37,602 nucleotides of DNA from Vibrio nigripulchritudo ATCC 27043 (GTDB lineage: Bacteria; Pseudomonadota; Gammaproteobacteria; Enterobacterales; Vibrionaceae): NCBI RefSeq assembly GCF_000222685.1, contig NZ_AFWJ01000262.1, positions 1-37,602 on the forward strand. Direction: 5' to 3'. The notes below the pieces were generated by a model. The model saw only the letters and a list, made by a program, of their open reading frames with translations. It had not been told where the DNA came from and did no database searches. The position numbers and the translations under genes were made by a program. This document shows, one piece after another, positions 25,968 through 35,500 of the stretch (its first letter is position 1; the number at the start of each line of letters is the position of its first letter).

Positions 25968-26728
25968 ATAAGCTTAAAGAGCTTTAACGCGTTGTCGGTT
26001 GTCAACTGGTCGATTTGTTCCAGTGTCATCTCTCTCAGATCCGCCACACGTTGCCCAACCAAGTGCGTGTAAGCTGGTTCATTGCGCTTGCCTCGGTGTG
26101 GCACCGGAGCAAGGTAAGGGCAGTCTGTTTCTAAAATGACGTAATTCAGATCCAGATGTGGAATGACTTTGTCCATTCCCCCATTTTTGAATGTCGATAC
26201 TCCACCTAAGCCAAGGTGGAAACCAAGATCGTTGATAGCTTTGGCTTCGTCGATGCTGCCCCCAAAGCAGTGAAAGACACCGGTTAGGCTGCCATCTTGC
26301 TCTTTTCTCAGCAGATCCATCGTCTCCTGAATTGAATCACGAGTATGGATAACTACCGGTAAATCTAGCTCCTTTGCCCAGTTCAACTGAGTGACAAAGG
26401 CTTTTTCTTGCTCAGCTTTGTAGGTTTTGTCCCAGTAGAGATCAATGCCGATTTCCCCTACCGCGATAAATTCGTGTTTGTCGAACCAAGCTCGGATCGT
26501 ACTCAATGTGCTATCGACATCCGCTTTCACGTAGCAAGGGTGGAGCCCCATCATAGGTCTGCAAATATCGGGAAACTGTGCCTGAGTGTTCAGCATAGGT
26601 TCGATAGAGTCCAAATCGATATTTGGCATAAATATCTGGCGGATGTTTTGTTCTAAAGCACGCGCAATAACGGCTTCTCTGTCTTCGTCGAATTCTGTGG
26701 CGTAAATGTGTGCGTGAGTATCTATCAT
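25964..26728 (-). CDS. TatD-family metal-dependent hydrolase
   Basis: A 254-residue TIM-barrel hydrolase of the TatD superfamily, members of which have DNase activity. Metal-binding motifs are MIDTHAHIY at the start, VGEIGIDLYWD, PVVIHTRDS, VFHCFGGS and ETDCPYLAP. ATG 26728 gives the usual family start; a TTG at 26797 adds 23 residues without family support. The sequence differs from E. coli TatD (which starts MFDIGVN), so I do not assign the symbol. It runs against the tat operon. Its last bases are shared with the end of the inserted two-gene cassette, leaving no terminator between them. Confidence 0.9.
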   Translation of the reverse strand: MIDTHAHIYATEFDEDREAVIARALEQNIRQIFMPNIDLDSIEPMLNTQAQFPDICRPMMGLHPCYVKADVDSTLSTIRAWFDKHEFIAVGEIGIDLYWDKTYKAEQEKAFVTQLNWAKELDLPVVIHTRDSIQETMDLLRKEQDGSLTGVFHCFGGSIDEAKAINDLGFHLGLGGVSTFKNGGMDKVIPHLDLNYVILETDCPYLAPVPHRGKRNEPAYTHLVGQRVADLREMTLEQIDQLTTDNALKLFKLI

Positions 26729-26847
26729 TAATCTAGGGTCAGTCTGATTCAATTCTCGCCACAGTATACTCAAGTCGCTGGCTTTTAGGATAGTCAATTA
26801 AGTGGCTGAACCAGTTTTCAAAACCATGAGTTCTGGGGCATTTTTGA

Positions 26848-26861
26848 GGTAGTTTGGGTAT
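26848..26861. repeat. Single copy of an element end, GGTAGTTTGGGTAT
   Basis: The 14 bases are identical to part of the right arm of the nested element at 5896-6158 (6145-6158). No partner arm is seen nearby, so this may be a relic end or an independent genomic repeat. It lies about 50 bases before hemB and could influence its promoter. Confidence 0.45.
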
Positions 26862-26868
26862 CCCGTAA

Positions 26869-27960
<1,092 letters not shown>

Positions 27961-27984
27961 ATCACTCGCATATTGTTTTTAAAT

Positions 27985-28012
27985 AAGCTGAACCGATTGG
28001 TTCAGCTTTTTT
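27985..28012 (+). terminator. Terminator of hemB
   Basis: AAGCTGAACC (27985-27994) pairs with GGTTCAGCTT around GATT and is followed by T. Confidence 0.9.
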
Positions 28013-28027
28013 GTTTGAGGAATATAC

Positions 28028-28456
28028 ATGCAGATCAGAATTGGAACCCTTGAAGAGTGTGTCGAAGTGGCTAATGCCATTCCCGAGTTTGTAGAGAAAG
28101 AGACCGTAGAAAATCTAAGAAATAGGTTGGATGGAAAAACGCATTTGATCTTAGTTGCTGTAAAAGAGGGTCAGTTGCTTGGGTTTAAAATCGGGTATGA
28201 ATTGACCGAAAAAACGTTTTACAGCTGGTTTGGCGGTGTGACACCAGCAGGAAGGAAAAGTGGTATTGCCCAGCTTTTAATGGATGAACAGGAGGACTGG
28301 GTGGCTAAAAACGGCTATCAACAGGTAAAAGTGAAGTCTCGTAATGCCTTCCCGGCGATGCTTAGATTACTACTAAGAAATGGTTATCTCATTGATATGT
28401 ATGAAAAACACCCCAACAATCTGGATTCTAGAATTCACTTTTTAAAGGACCTATAA
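28028..28456 (+). CDS. GNAT-family N-acetyltransferase
   Basis: A 142-residue single-domain GNAT protein, expected to transfer an acetyl group from acetyl-CoA to an amine. The acetyl-CoA loop is GRKSGIAQLL, after the beta strand FYSWFGGVTPA, and VKVKSRNAFPAMLRLLLRNGY matches the later part of the fold in pieces. The substrate is unknown. GAGGA precedes ATG 28028. It starts only 16 bases after the hemB terminator and ends just before an operator-like palindrome and the RyhB promoter. Confidence 0.85.
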   Translation: MQIRIGTLEECVEVANAIPEFVEKETVENLRNRLDGKTHLILVAVKEGQLLGFKIGYELTEKTFYSWFGGVTPAGRKSGIAQLLMDEQEDWVAKNGYQQVKVKSRNAFPAMLRLLLRNGYLIDMYEKHPNNLDSRIHFLKDL

Positions 28457-28461
28457 AAAAT

Positions 28462-28482
28462 AAATGAGAAAATTTCTCATTT
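28462..28482. promoter_or_regulatory. Palindrome, possible second Fur operator or terminator
   Basis: AAATGAGAAA, A, TTTCTCATTT is a perfect 10-1-10 inverted repeat. Its core TGAGAAA-A-TTTCTCA has the 7-1-7 Fur layout with 10 of 14 bases matching the consensus. It lies about 30 bases upstream of the main Fur site of ryhB and could also end the GNAT transcript. Confidence 0.4.
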
Positions 28483-28487
28483 AGGTG

Positions 28488-28515
28488 TTGACGTGTAAAT
28501 GAGAATCATTATTAT
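28488..28515 (+). promoter_or_regulatory. ryhB promoter with Fur box
   Basis: TTGACG (28488-28493), 16 bases and TATTAT (28510-28515) form a good promoter. The 19 bases at 28495-28513, containing ATGAGAATCATTATT, match the classical Fur consensus at 15 of 19 positions and overlap the spacer and -10. Iron-loaded Fur should repress it. Confidence 0.8.
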
Positions 28516-28521
28516 TGGAGT

Positions 28522-28707
28522 CGTCTTAGGGAATGAGGAACAGTTCAAAAGGAATTGATTTCAGTTTCAAGCGAACTTGCACTGATTCTTGAATGACACG
28601 ACATTGCTCACATTGCTTCCAGTGTAATTTAGCTTTACGGCAAAGTGATATTTTTCATCATTTTGGCCACTTATGCTAGGCGACATCATTCGATGTCGCT
28701 TTCTTTT
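28522..28707 (+). ncRNA. ryhB: RyhB small RNA
   Basis: RyhB is a Fur-repressed, Hfq-dependent RNA that in low iron pairs with and downregulates mRNAs of iron-using proteins. The pairing core at 28597-28622, with ACACGACATTGCTC and CACATTGCTTCCAGT, is nearly the same as the E. coli RyhB core. The Fur box lies at the promoter. A terminator stem GCGACATC (28680-28687) / GATGTCGC (28692-28699) with a T run ends the gene. At about 186 bases it is longer than the roughly 90 bases of E. coli RyhB, as is usual in Vibrio. The 5' end is estimated from the -10 position. Confidence 0.88.
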
Positions 28708-28818
28708 ATCTGAAATTCACAGATTAACCACATTTCTCGAAATTTCTACACTTTCTGTTGATTAAATCATCAAATTTTTTCTTTGATTTTTTTAGATTCT
28801 TTATCTGCTCCCAAATTA

Positions 28819-28969
28819 TTTTCCACAAGGCATGATCATTATAAGATCCATGATCTGAGGATCTTTATTTTGATAACTGATTGTTATTAAACAAATAAAA
28901 AGAAAAATAGCACTGTTTTCAGCTCTGTTAGTCAGCTGTTGATAACTTTTACCAACAGAGTTATCCACA
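28819..28969. promoter_or_regulatory. DnaA-box and GATC cluster upstream of polA
   Basis: The region holds a consensus DnaA box TTATCCACA at 28961-28969, a one-mismatch box TGTTGATAA (complement TTATCAACA) at 28937-28945, and TTTTCCACA at 28819-28827. Four GATC sites lie within 30 bases at 28834, 28845, 28852 and 28860, inside arms AAGATCC (28843-28849) and GGATCTT (28859-28865). The preceding 28740-28810 is very AT-rich. The replication origin is expected elsewhere, so I read this as a DnaA/SeqA-responsive regulatory region, with limited certainty. Confidence 0.45.
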
Positions 28970-29127
28970 AGTGTTTGCAAGTTTTGTTGCGCAACAGAAC
29001 TACGGAGGCTAGGAATGTTGAGAAAATGCACTCCAGCTTAAATTTGGTATAGCGAACGTGGCATCCCCAAGCGAGTCGTGGCATTCTAAGCCCATTATTT
29101 TTTGCACTGTATTTTGGACAGCAGACT

Positions 29128-31917
29128 ATGGCAACCATACCTGACAACCCTTTGATTCTCATCGATGGCTCTTCTTATCTTTACCGGGCATTTCATGCAT
29201 ACCCCGGCACCATGAGCAATGGCGATATCCCAACCAATGCGGTTTATGGCGTGGTGAACATGCTGCGCAGCATGATGCGTCAGTTCAGCTCTGAACGAAT
29301 CGCGGTTGTTTTTGATGCAAAAGGCAAAACCTTCCGTGATGATATGTACCCAGAGTACAAAGCCAACCGCCCTCCAATGCCTGACGACCTGCGTTGTCAG
29401 ATTGAGCCTTTGTACGAGGTAATCAAAGCCATGGGGCTTCCACTTATCTGTGTACCGGGCGTTGAAGCGGACGATGTCATTGGTACGCTTGCCGCTCAGG
29501 CTTCAAAAGCGGGTATGCCAGTGCTGATCAGTACCGGTGATAAAGACATGGCTCAGTTAGTGGATGAAAATGTCACTCTGATCAACACCATGACCAACGT
29601 CGTTATGGATAGAGAAGGCGTTGTGGACAAGTTTGGTATCCCACCAGAGCTGATCATCGACTACCTTGCGCTTATGGGTGACAAAGTGGATAACATTCCA
29701 GGTGTACCTGGAGTGGGCGATAAAACCGCGACCGCGCTGCTTCAAGGTGTGGGTGGTTTAGATAAGCTTTATGACAATCTCGACGACATTGCACCACTTG
29801 GTTTCCGTGGTTCGAAAACCATGGCGAAGAAGCTGATCGATAACAAAGACAATGCTTACCTTTCTTACGAACTGGCAACCATCAAGTTAGATGTTGAATT
29901 GGATGTCACAGCGGAAGGTCTGAAAAAAGAAACGCCAAATAAAGACGAACTAATCAAGCTTTACGGTCAACTGGTGTTTAAATCTTGGCTGAATGAGTTG
30001 CTAGAGGGCGGCACTGGTGAAGTTGAAGCTATCGGATCTGCGAGTTCTAATGCGGCATCCGGCACTACCGCAGCAAAAGTGGACACCAGTGCAGTAAAAA
30101 TCGATCGCAGCCAATACGACACCGTTCTCACCAAAGAAAGCTTTAATGACTGGTTGGAAAAGCTGAAGGCATCGGACTTATTTGCGTTTGATACCGAAAC
30201 GGACAGCCTAGACTACATGGTCGCAAACCTTGTCGGCCTGTCTTTTGCGACCGAAGAAGGTGTCGCGGCTTATGTACCTGTCGCGCATGACTATCTCGAT
30301 GCGCCAGAACAGCTGGACAGAGATTGGGTGCTGGAGCAACTCAAACCGATTCTGGAAGACGCGAATCAAGCTAAAGTTGGTCAGAATCTTAAGTACGATG
30401 CCAGCATTCTTGCGCGTTATGACATTGAACTGCGAGGTATCAAACACGACACCATGCTGGCTTCCTATGTTTTCAATAGCGTAGGCGGCAAGCACGATAT
30501 GGACAGTTTGGCGCTGCGATTCCTTCAGCACAGCTGCATGTCCTTCGAATCAATCGCAGGTAAAGGCAAAAACCAGCTTACCTTCAATCAAATTGATCTG
30601 GCGGAAGCGTCACCATATGCCGCAGAAGATGCCGATGTCACGCTGCGTTTGCATAACCGTATTTACGCCAATATCGAGCAGGACGAAAAACTTAGCCACA
30701 TCTACAATGACGTGGAAGTGCCTCTGGTACCCGTACTTTCTCGTATTGAACGCACTGGAGTTATCATTGATGACATGTTGCTGGGTGCGCAATCTCAAGA
30801 AATTGCAGCACGCCTCGACGAGCTTGAACAAAAAGCGTATGACATTGCAGAACAAGAGTTCAACCTGAGTTCTCCTAAACAACTTCAAGCCATTTTGTTT
30901 GAAAAGATGGGATTGCCAGTACTGAAGAAAACGCCATCAGGTGCACCTTCAACCAATGAAGAAGTATTGCAGGATCTCGCATTGGACTACCCATTACCCA
31001 AGGTGATTCTGGAATACCGTGGACTGGCAAAACTGAAATCGACTTACACCGACAAGCTGCCGAAGATGATTAACCCGACTACAGGTCGTGTACATACGTC
31101 TTATCATCAGGCGGTCACTGCAACAGGTCGCTTCTCGTCCACTGATCCAAATCTACAGAACATTCCAATTCGTAACGACGAAGGACGTCGTATTCGTCAG
31201 GCATTTGTTGCGCCGCACGGCTGGAAGATTCTGGCGGTCGATTACTCTCAAATCGAACTTCGTATTATGGCGCACCTGTCTGGTGATAAAGCCTTGTTAG
31301 ACGCGTTCAGCCAAGGTAAGGACATTCACTCAGCGACTGCTGCGGAAGTTATGGGTGTGAATATTGAAGATGTGACCACTGAACAACGTCGCCGTGCGAA
31401 AGCGGTTAACTTCGGTTTGATCTACGGTATGAGCGCGTTTGGTTTAGCAAAGCAGTTAGGTATTCCTCGTGGTGAAGCTCAGGGCTACATGGACAAATAC
31501 TTCGAGCGCTACCCAGGTGTGATGCAGTATATGGAAGACACACGCAGCGCGGCGTCCGAGCAAGGTTATGTAGAGACCATATTTGGTCGTCGACTGCACC
31601 TTCCAGAGATCAAGTCGCGAAATGGGATGCGTCGTAAGGCGGCTGAACGTGCGGCAATCAATGCGCCTATGCAGGGCACAGCGGCTGACATCATTAAGAA
31701 AGCTATGCTGCTGGTCGATGAGTGGATTCAGGCAGAAGGCGAGGGCAAAGTGAAACTGCTGATGCAGGTGCACGATGAACTGGTTTTTGAAGTTGAGGAG
31801 TCAGTCCTTTCCGAAGTTGAAAGTAAAGTACAAAAACTGATGGAATCTGCCGCAGAGCTAAATGTGCCTTTGGTTGCCGAAGCCGGGCATGGCGACAACT
31901 GGGATCAAGCCCACTAG
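29128..31917 (+). CDS. polA: DNA polymerase I
   Basis: A 929-residue polymerase for Okazaki fragment processing and repair, with all three activities. The 5'-3' exonuclease domain (about 1-300) starts [17 protein letters not shown] and has [10 protein letters not shown] and [16 protein letters not shown]. The proofreading domain has Asp355 and Glu357 in [10 protein letters not shown]. The polymerase domain has motif A DYSQIELR (Asp705), motif [15 protein letters not shown] and motif [10 protein letters not shown] (Asp883). Length and positions match E. coli within one residue. A long upstream region contains ryhB and a DnaA/GATC cluster. A terminator follows, then the Spot 42 gene, a conserved neighbour. 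Confidence 0.98.
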   Translation: MATIPDNPLILIDGSSYLYRAFHAYPGTMSNGDIPTNAVYGVVNMLRSMMRQFSSERIAVVFDAKGKTFRDDMYPEYKANRPPMPDDLRCQIEPLYEVIKAMGLPLICVPGVEADDVIGTLAAQASKAGMPVLISTGDKDMAQLVDENVTLINTMTNVVMDREGVVDKFGIPPELIIDYLALMGDKVDNIPGVPGVGDKTATALLQGVGGLDKLYDNLDDIAPLGFRGSKTMAKKLIDNKDNAYLSYELATIKLDVELDVTAEGLKKETPNKDELIKLYGQLVFKSWLNELLEGGTGEVEAIGSASSNAASGTTAAKVDTSAVKIDRSQYDTVLTKESFNDWLEKLKASDLFAFDTETDSLDYMVANLVGLSFATEEGVAAYVPVAHDYLDAPEQLDRDWVLEQLKPILEDANQAKVGQNLKYDASILARYDIELRGIKHDTMLASYVFNSVGGKHDMDSLALRFLQHSCMSFESIAGKGKNQLTFNQIDLAEASPYAAEDADVTLRLHNRIYANIEQDEKLSHIYNDVEVPLVPVLSRIERTGVIIDDMLLGAQSQEIAARLDELEQKAYDIAEQEFNLSSPKQLQAILFEKMGLPVLKKTPSGAPSTNEEVLQDLALDYPLPKVILEYRGLAKLKSTYTDKLPKMINPTTGRVHTSYHQAVTATGRFSSTDPNLQNIPIRNDEGRRIRQAFVAPHGWKILAVDYSQIELRIMAHLSGDKALLDAFSQGKDIHSATAAEVMGVNIEDVTTEQRRRAKAVNFGLIYGMSAFGLAKQLGIPRGEAQGYMDKYFERYPGVMQYMEDTRSAASEQGYVETIFGRRLHLPEIKSRNGMRRKAAERAAINAPMQGTAADIIKKAMLLVDEWIQAEGEGKVKLLMQVHDELVFEVEESVLSEVESKVQKLMESAAELNVPLVAEAGHGDNWDQAH

Positions 31918-31950
31918 CCACTTTTTGCTCTAATCACGCAAATTACTATG

Positions 31951-31977
31951 AGCCAGCGCACATGCTGGCTTTTTTTT
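31951..31977 (+). terminator. Terminator of polA
   Basis: AGCCAGC, GCACAT, GCTGGCT and eight T form a standard intrinsic terminator. Confidence 0.9.
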
Positions 31978-32054
31978 GATCTAAATAAAGTCGTGTAAAA
32001 TAAAGTGTTAATGTAGTTTTACAAAAAGTTAATGAAAAAAAACTACAAAAATTG

Positions 32055-32083
32055 TTTTCATTTCTGAGTAAATGTTGTACATT
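32055..32083 (+). promoter_or_regulatory. Likely Spot 42 promoter
   Basis: TTTTCA (32055-32060), 17 bases and TACATT (32078-32083) precede the mapped-type 5' end of Spot 42 by seven bases. In E. coli this promoter is repressed by CRP; I see no clear CRP site here. Confidence 0.55.
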
Positions 32084-32090
32084 ATCTCTC

Positions 32091-32196
32091 GTAGGGTACA
32101 GAGGTAAGATGTTCTATCTTTCAGACCTTTTGTTTCACGTTATTGGATTAGGCTGATTCAGCCGCCCCAGTCAGTTTTTGACTGGGGCGTTTTTTA
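32091..32196 (+). ncRNA. spf: Spot 42 small RNA
   Basis: Spot 42 is an Hfq-binding RNA that in E. coli pairs with galK and other catabolic mRNAs and takes part in catabolite control. The 5' part, GTAGGGTACAGAGG then AAGATGTTCTATCTTTCAG, is identical to E. coli, as is the terminator GCCCCAGTCA/TGACTGGGGC with a T run. Differences lie mainly between. Its place between polA and engB is conserved. Length is about 106 bases against 109 in E. coli. Confidence 0.97.
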
Positions 32197-32669
32197 TTGT
32201 AATAAAAACAATATATTGGCTAAATAATCTTCATTTCTTGCTTCATTTATTTCTTCTGTGTGTTCTTTCTCTTCTTCTCATTACGCGAATCAATGCATTC
32301 TGCTGCAGCCAGACAAGTGATAGATCTGGTAATAAATCCTCAAAACTTAGCCTGTTCAGTGCCTGACTTTAGAATTTATTCTGGAGAGCGTTGTAGTAAA
32401 AAACCGTGTTATCAATAAGATATTTTTTATCAAAAAAGAAGATTGATTGAGAATCGCGCGTGGAAGGTATAAAACAGTAGGTTTATGCAAATAAGCCCTG
32501 ATGCGAAAAGGTGTCTGGAGGCAAGGTTTTGAAAAAAAGTAGAGAAATATCTTGAGTTTTTGTAGGAGATGATGAATGCTTTTTAACCATAATAATAATA
32601 CCTCCTATTTCTCTCCCGTTGCCCCACCAAAAAGGTGGGGACTTTTGTATCTGGGAGTATAGAAAAACC
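32197..32669. other. spf-engB gap: hairpin and a possible 35-codon gene
   Basis: Most of this AT-rich stretch shows no clear gene. CCCCACC, AAAAA, GGTGGGG at 32621-32639 is a strong hairpin; on the + strand ACTTTTG follows, a weak T run that could end a short RNA. On the - strand AGGAGG (complement of 32601-32606) precedes an ATG at 32590 by ten bases and opens a 35-codon frame to 32483 (MVKKHSSSPTKTQDISLLFF at its start). A small RNA called VSsrna24 has been described between these genes in Aliivibrio salmonicida; I cannot confirm a counterpart. Confidence 0.3.
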
Positions 32670-33323
32670 TTATTCTTCAGGCACTTCTCCATTGTCTTCT
32701 TCCAGCACTTCTTCAATAAGTGCTGGGGCAAACCACTCATCAAGACGCGAGCGTAACTGGTCTACGCCAATGCCTTTAAGGGATGAAAATGCGTCGACTT
32801 TAACATCGCCACCAAACGCCAATGCAGCTTCTCGAATTTTCAGCAATGTGGACTTTCGTGCCCCACTTTTTAGCTTATCGGCTTTAGTCAGTAGCACCTG
32901 CACCGGAATTCCTGAGTCTACCGCCCAGTAAATAAGCTGTTGATCCAAATCTTTCATGGGATGGCGAATATCCATTAACACCACAAGCCCTTTCAGAGAC
33001 TCGCGTCGTTGCAGGTACTCACCCAGTGATTTCTGCCATTTCTGCTTCATCTCTAACGGGACTTGAGCAAATCCGTACCCAGGAAGATCAACTATGTGGC
33101 AATTGTCGTACACTTTAAAAAGGTTAATTAATTGCGTACGACCTGGAGTTTTACTGGTTTTTGCTAAACTTTTCTGGTTAGTCAGTCGATTTAAGGCACT
33201 GGACTTACCGGCGTTAGAGCGACCAGCAAACGCAACTTCTATTCCCACATCCTCTGGCATGTGACGTATGTCAGGGGCGCTGGTAATAAAATGTGTGTTC
33301 TGATAATGAATTTTTGCGCTCAC
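32670..33323 (-). CDS. engB: Ribosome biogenesis GTPase EngB (YihA/YsxC)
   Basis: An essential-type GTPase involved in large ribosomal subunit assembly, 217 residues. The P loop is GRSNAGKSS, followed by [11 protein letters not shown], the [11 protein letters not shown] switch II region and TKADK for guanine recognition. I chose GTG 33323 because GGAG sits six bases upstream and homologues begin with a sequence like [12 protein letters not shown]; an ATG at 33335 is also possible, and a frame up to 33437 exists but adds unrelated residues. The acidic C-terminal tail is common in Vibrio. It is divergent from the cytochrome c4 gene. Confidence 0.95.
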   Translation of the reverse strand: MSAKIHYQNTHFITSAPDIRHMPEDVGIEVAFAGRSNAGKSSALNRLTNQKSLAKTSKTPGRTQLINLFKVYDNCHIVDLPGYGFAQVPLEMKQKWQKSLGEYLQRRESLKGLVVLMDIRHPMKDLDQQLIYWAVDSGIPVQVLLTKADKLKSGARKSTLLKIREAALAFGGDVKVDAFSSLKGIGVDQLRSRLDEWFAPALIEEVLEEDNGEVPEE

Positions 33324-33473
33324 TGTTAACTCCATCTCGTCTTTGTGTAGTCGATTGATTACTTTTTTGTGAATTTGTGTAAAATACCCTTGCTCGGCAT
33401 AAGGTCGTTTAGGCGAACAAATAGCCAACCACTTCATGTGGTACTGGAAGCTTGATAATTATAATGGAATGTC

Positions 33474-34091
33474 ATGAAAAAATTAGTGCTAATCTTGAGT
33501 TTATTAGCCAGCTGCTCTGTATGGGCCCAAGGTAGTATTGAAGCTGGTAAAGCAAAATCTGTCACTTGTTCTGCCTGTCATGGCGCAGACGGTAACAGTT
33601 TAATTCCGATTAATCCAAACTTGGCGGGTCAGCATGCCAAATATCTTGAGAAGCAGTTGAAAGATCTCAAGCTTGGCGGACAGACTGGCGGTAAGCAAGG
33701 TCGTTATGATCCTGCAATGAGTGCCATGGCGGTGCCGCTGTCTGATGAAGACATTGCCGACTTATCTGCTTACTTTTCTTCCCTCCCTATCGCAGAAAGT
33801 TCGACACCTGAAGACGTCGTTGACCGTGGTCGCGTACTTTACGCAGCCGGTGACTTAGAGCGTGGCATCACGGCGTGTATCGCCTGTCATGGTCCTCGAG
33901 GTAACGGTACTGAGCTCTCCGGGTTTCCTAAAATCTCCGGGCAGCACGCTGACTACATCAAAGGGCAGCTGGTTAAATTCCGCTCTGGCGATCGCAATAA
34001 CGATATGAATGCCATGATGCGAGATATCTCCAAAAAGCTGACCGACGACGACATTGAAATTTTGTCTAAGTATGTGGGTGGCTTGCACTAA
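33474..34091 (+). CDS. Dihaem cytochrome c4
   Basis: A 205-residue periplasmic electron carrier. An N-terminal signal peptide (MKKLVLILSLLASCSVWAQG) is followed by two homologous cytochrome domains with haem sites CSACH (Cys32, Cys35, His36) and CIACH (Cys135, Cys138, His139). Methionines that could serve as the second axial ligands occur in AMSAMAV and NDMNAMM. Cytochrome c4 passes electrons from the bc1 complex towards terminal oxidases, notably cbb3. It depends on haem, linking it to hemB and hemN in the window. A terminator lies at 34117-34144. Confidence 0.95.
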   Translation: MKKLVLILSLLASCSVWAQGSIEAGKAKSVTCSACHGADGNSLIPINPNLAGQHAKYLEKQLKDLKLGGQTGGKQGRYDPAMSAMAVPLSDEDIADLSAYFSSLPIAESSTPEDVVDRGRVLYAAGDLERGITACIACHGPRGNGTELSGFPKISGQHADYIKGQLVKFRSGDRNNDMNAMMRDISKKLTDDDIEILSKYVGGLH

Positions 34092-34116
34092 CTAACGAGC
34101 AATGCATTTGAAAAGA

Positions 34117-34144
34117 AAAGCGGCGGACTACCTGCCGCTTTTTT
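34117..34144 (+). terminator. Terminator of cytochrome c4 gene
   Basis: AAGCGGC and GCCGCTT pair, with GG/CC extending the stem, followed by T. Confidence 0.88.
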
Positions 34145-34153
34145 GTATACGCA

Positions 34154-34196
34154 AATAACCCTAGAATTCGCCTTTCTGGGAGTACTCTGGGTTATT
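34154..34196. repeat. Inverted repeat in the gap before the methyltransferase gene
   Basis: AATAACCC at 34154-34161 faces TCTGGGTTATT at 34186-34196; 11 bases pair with one bulge. No T run follows. Function is unknown. Confidence 0.35.
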
Positions 34197-34306
34197 CACT
34201 AAGGGTATTGGCGCTTTTTGTCGCGAATAAGCAGAAAGTGCTCAATAAAACTCCACTCTAACCTCACTTTCTGGTATGTTTCGCATCCCTAACTGAGGAA
34301 CCCAGT

Positions 34307-34966
34307 ATGCACGCTTGTCCGCTCTGCGAATCAACGCAGACTAAAGACTATTTTGAAGACCGTCGTCGACGTTATCATCAATGCCTGCAGTGTGAATTGG
34401 TGTTTGTGGACCCTGCCCAACGGCTGACCGCTGAAGAAGAAAAGTCGATGTATGACTGGCATGAAAACGATCCGGCTGATGAAGGCTATCGTCGTTTTCT
34501 AAGCCGAATGTCTACGCCAATTCTGGAAAGAGTCGCCCCTGAGTCCAGCGGTCTGGATTTTGGTTGTGGACCCGGTCCAACACTATCCCTCATGTTAGAA
34601 GAGCACGGGCACACCGTCTCCCTATACGATATCTATTACTACCCTGATAAAAGGGTACTTGAGAACACGTATGATTTTGTGACTGCCACCGAAGTGATTG
34701 AACATTTGTATCAACCCGATACCGTGTGGCAGCAATGGTTGAGTTTAGTCAAACCAGGTGGATGGCTGGGGGTGATGACCAAAATGGTGATTAACCTTGA
34801 AGCCTTCGCCGGATGGCACTATAAAAATGATCTTACTCATGTGATCTTTTTTAGTCGGGCTACGTTTCAATATTTAGCGCGACGGGACGGACTCCAACTC
34901 GAATTTATTGGCAATGATGTAATTTTACTGAGGAAACCCAGTAATGAGTCGTACAAAGAAATCTAG
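34307..34966 (+). CDS. SAM-dependent methyltransferase with N-terminal zinc ribbon
   Basis: A 219-residue class I methyltransferase. Two CxxC pairs at the N-terminus (CPLC at residues 4-7 and CLQC at 26-29) suggest a small zinc ribbon. The SAM loop is LDFGCGPGPTLSLM, followed by DFVTATEVIEHL and VKPGGWLGVMT. The substrate is not known. The gene overlaps the start of yihI by 23 bases, so the two are probably translated together, possibly linking it to ribosome work. The start ATG 34307 has GAGGA upstream. Confidence 0.88.
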   Translation: MHACPLCESTQTKDYFEDRRRRYHQCLQCELVFVDPAQRLTAEEEKSMYDWHENDPADEGYRRFLSRMSTPILERVAPESSGLDFGCGPGPTLSLMLEEHGHTVSLYDIYYYPDKRVLENTYDFVTATEVIEHLYQPDTVWQQWLSLVKPGGWLGVMTKMVINLEAFAGWHYKNDLTHVIFFSRATFQYLARRDGLQLEFIGNDVILLRKPSNESYKEI

Positions 34967-35489
34967 AAAACCGGGTGCTTCTGGTGCACCGGAAATAATC
35001 GTTACCCGTAACCGCAGCGAATCGGATGTAGAAGGTCGTCTGCGCAAAAAGCACAAAAAGCGCAAAGGTCTGAAATCGGGCAGCCGCCATTCTGAAGGTA
35101 CGCAGGCGAACAGCGCCGGCAATAGCCAGAAGCGCGACCCGCGTTTAGGCAGCAAGAAAAAAATCCCTCTGATCATCGAGCCTGTGAAAAAGCCGACCAA
35201 GCAAGAGCGTCGCCTTTCAGCAGAGCAAGAATTGGAGATGCTGGAAAATGACGCGCAATTGATGGTGCTTCTTGACCGTATCGATGCGGGCGAAAGCTTA
35301 GGTAAAGGCTTGCAGCAATACGTAGATGAGAAACTGGACCGCATCGAAGTACTGATGAACCAACTGGGTCTAATGGAGCCAGAAGGTGAAGAGCAGGACG
35401 AGCAAGTTGATGAACCAGCTAAAGCGAAAACCGACGACGATCTGCTTTCGCAGTTCGAAGATATGGATTTAGATAACCTGAAAGGATAA
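34944..35489 (+). CDS. yihI: Der GTPase-activating protein YihI
   Basis: A 181-residue protein of the YihI family, which activates the GTPase Der (EngA) and so tunes ribosome assembly. The N-terminal third is very basic and unstructured (MSRTKKSRKPGASG, RLRKKHKKRKGLKSGSR), the middle holds the conserved KKPTKQERRLSAEQELEML and LLDRIDAGE, and the C-terminus is acidic, ending DMDLDNLKG. It begins inside the end of the methyltransferase gene and is followed after 11 bases by the DUF2489 gene, suggesting a three-gene unit. Confidence 0.93.
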   Translation: MSRTKKSRKPGASGAPEIIVTRNRSESDVEGRLRKKHKKRKGLKSGSRHSEGTQANSAGNSQKRDPRLGSKKKIPLIIEPVKKPTKQERRLSAEQELEMLENDAQLMVLLDRIDAGESLGKGLQQYVDEKLDRIEVLMNQLGLMEPEGEEQDEQVDEPAKAKTDDDLLSQFEDMDLDNLKG

Positions 35490-35500
35490 GCGAGAAAGTT

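Noticed and set aside
28819-28969. A second chromosomal replication origin
   Set aside because: DnaA boxes and GATC sites resemble an origin, but the usual mnmG/mioC neighbours are absent and too few boxes are present. I kept only a regulatory reading.
32016-32032. A CRP site before Spot 42
   Set aside because: TGTA and TACA half-sites occur, but with four rather than six bases between them, so the consensus is not met.
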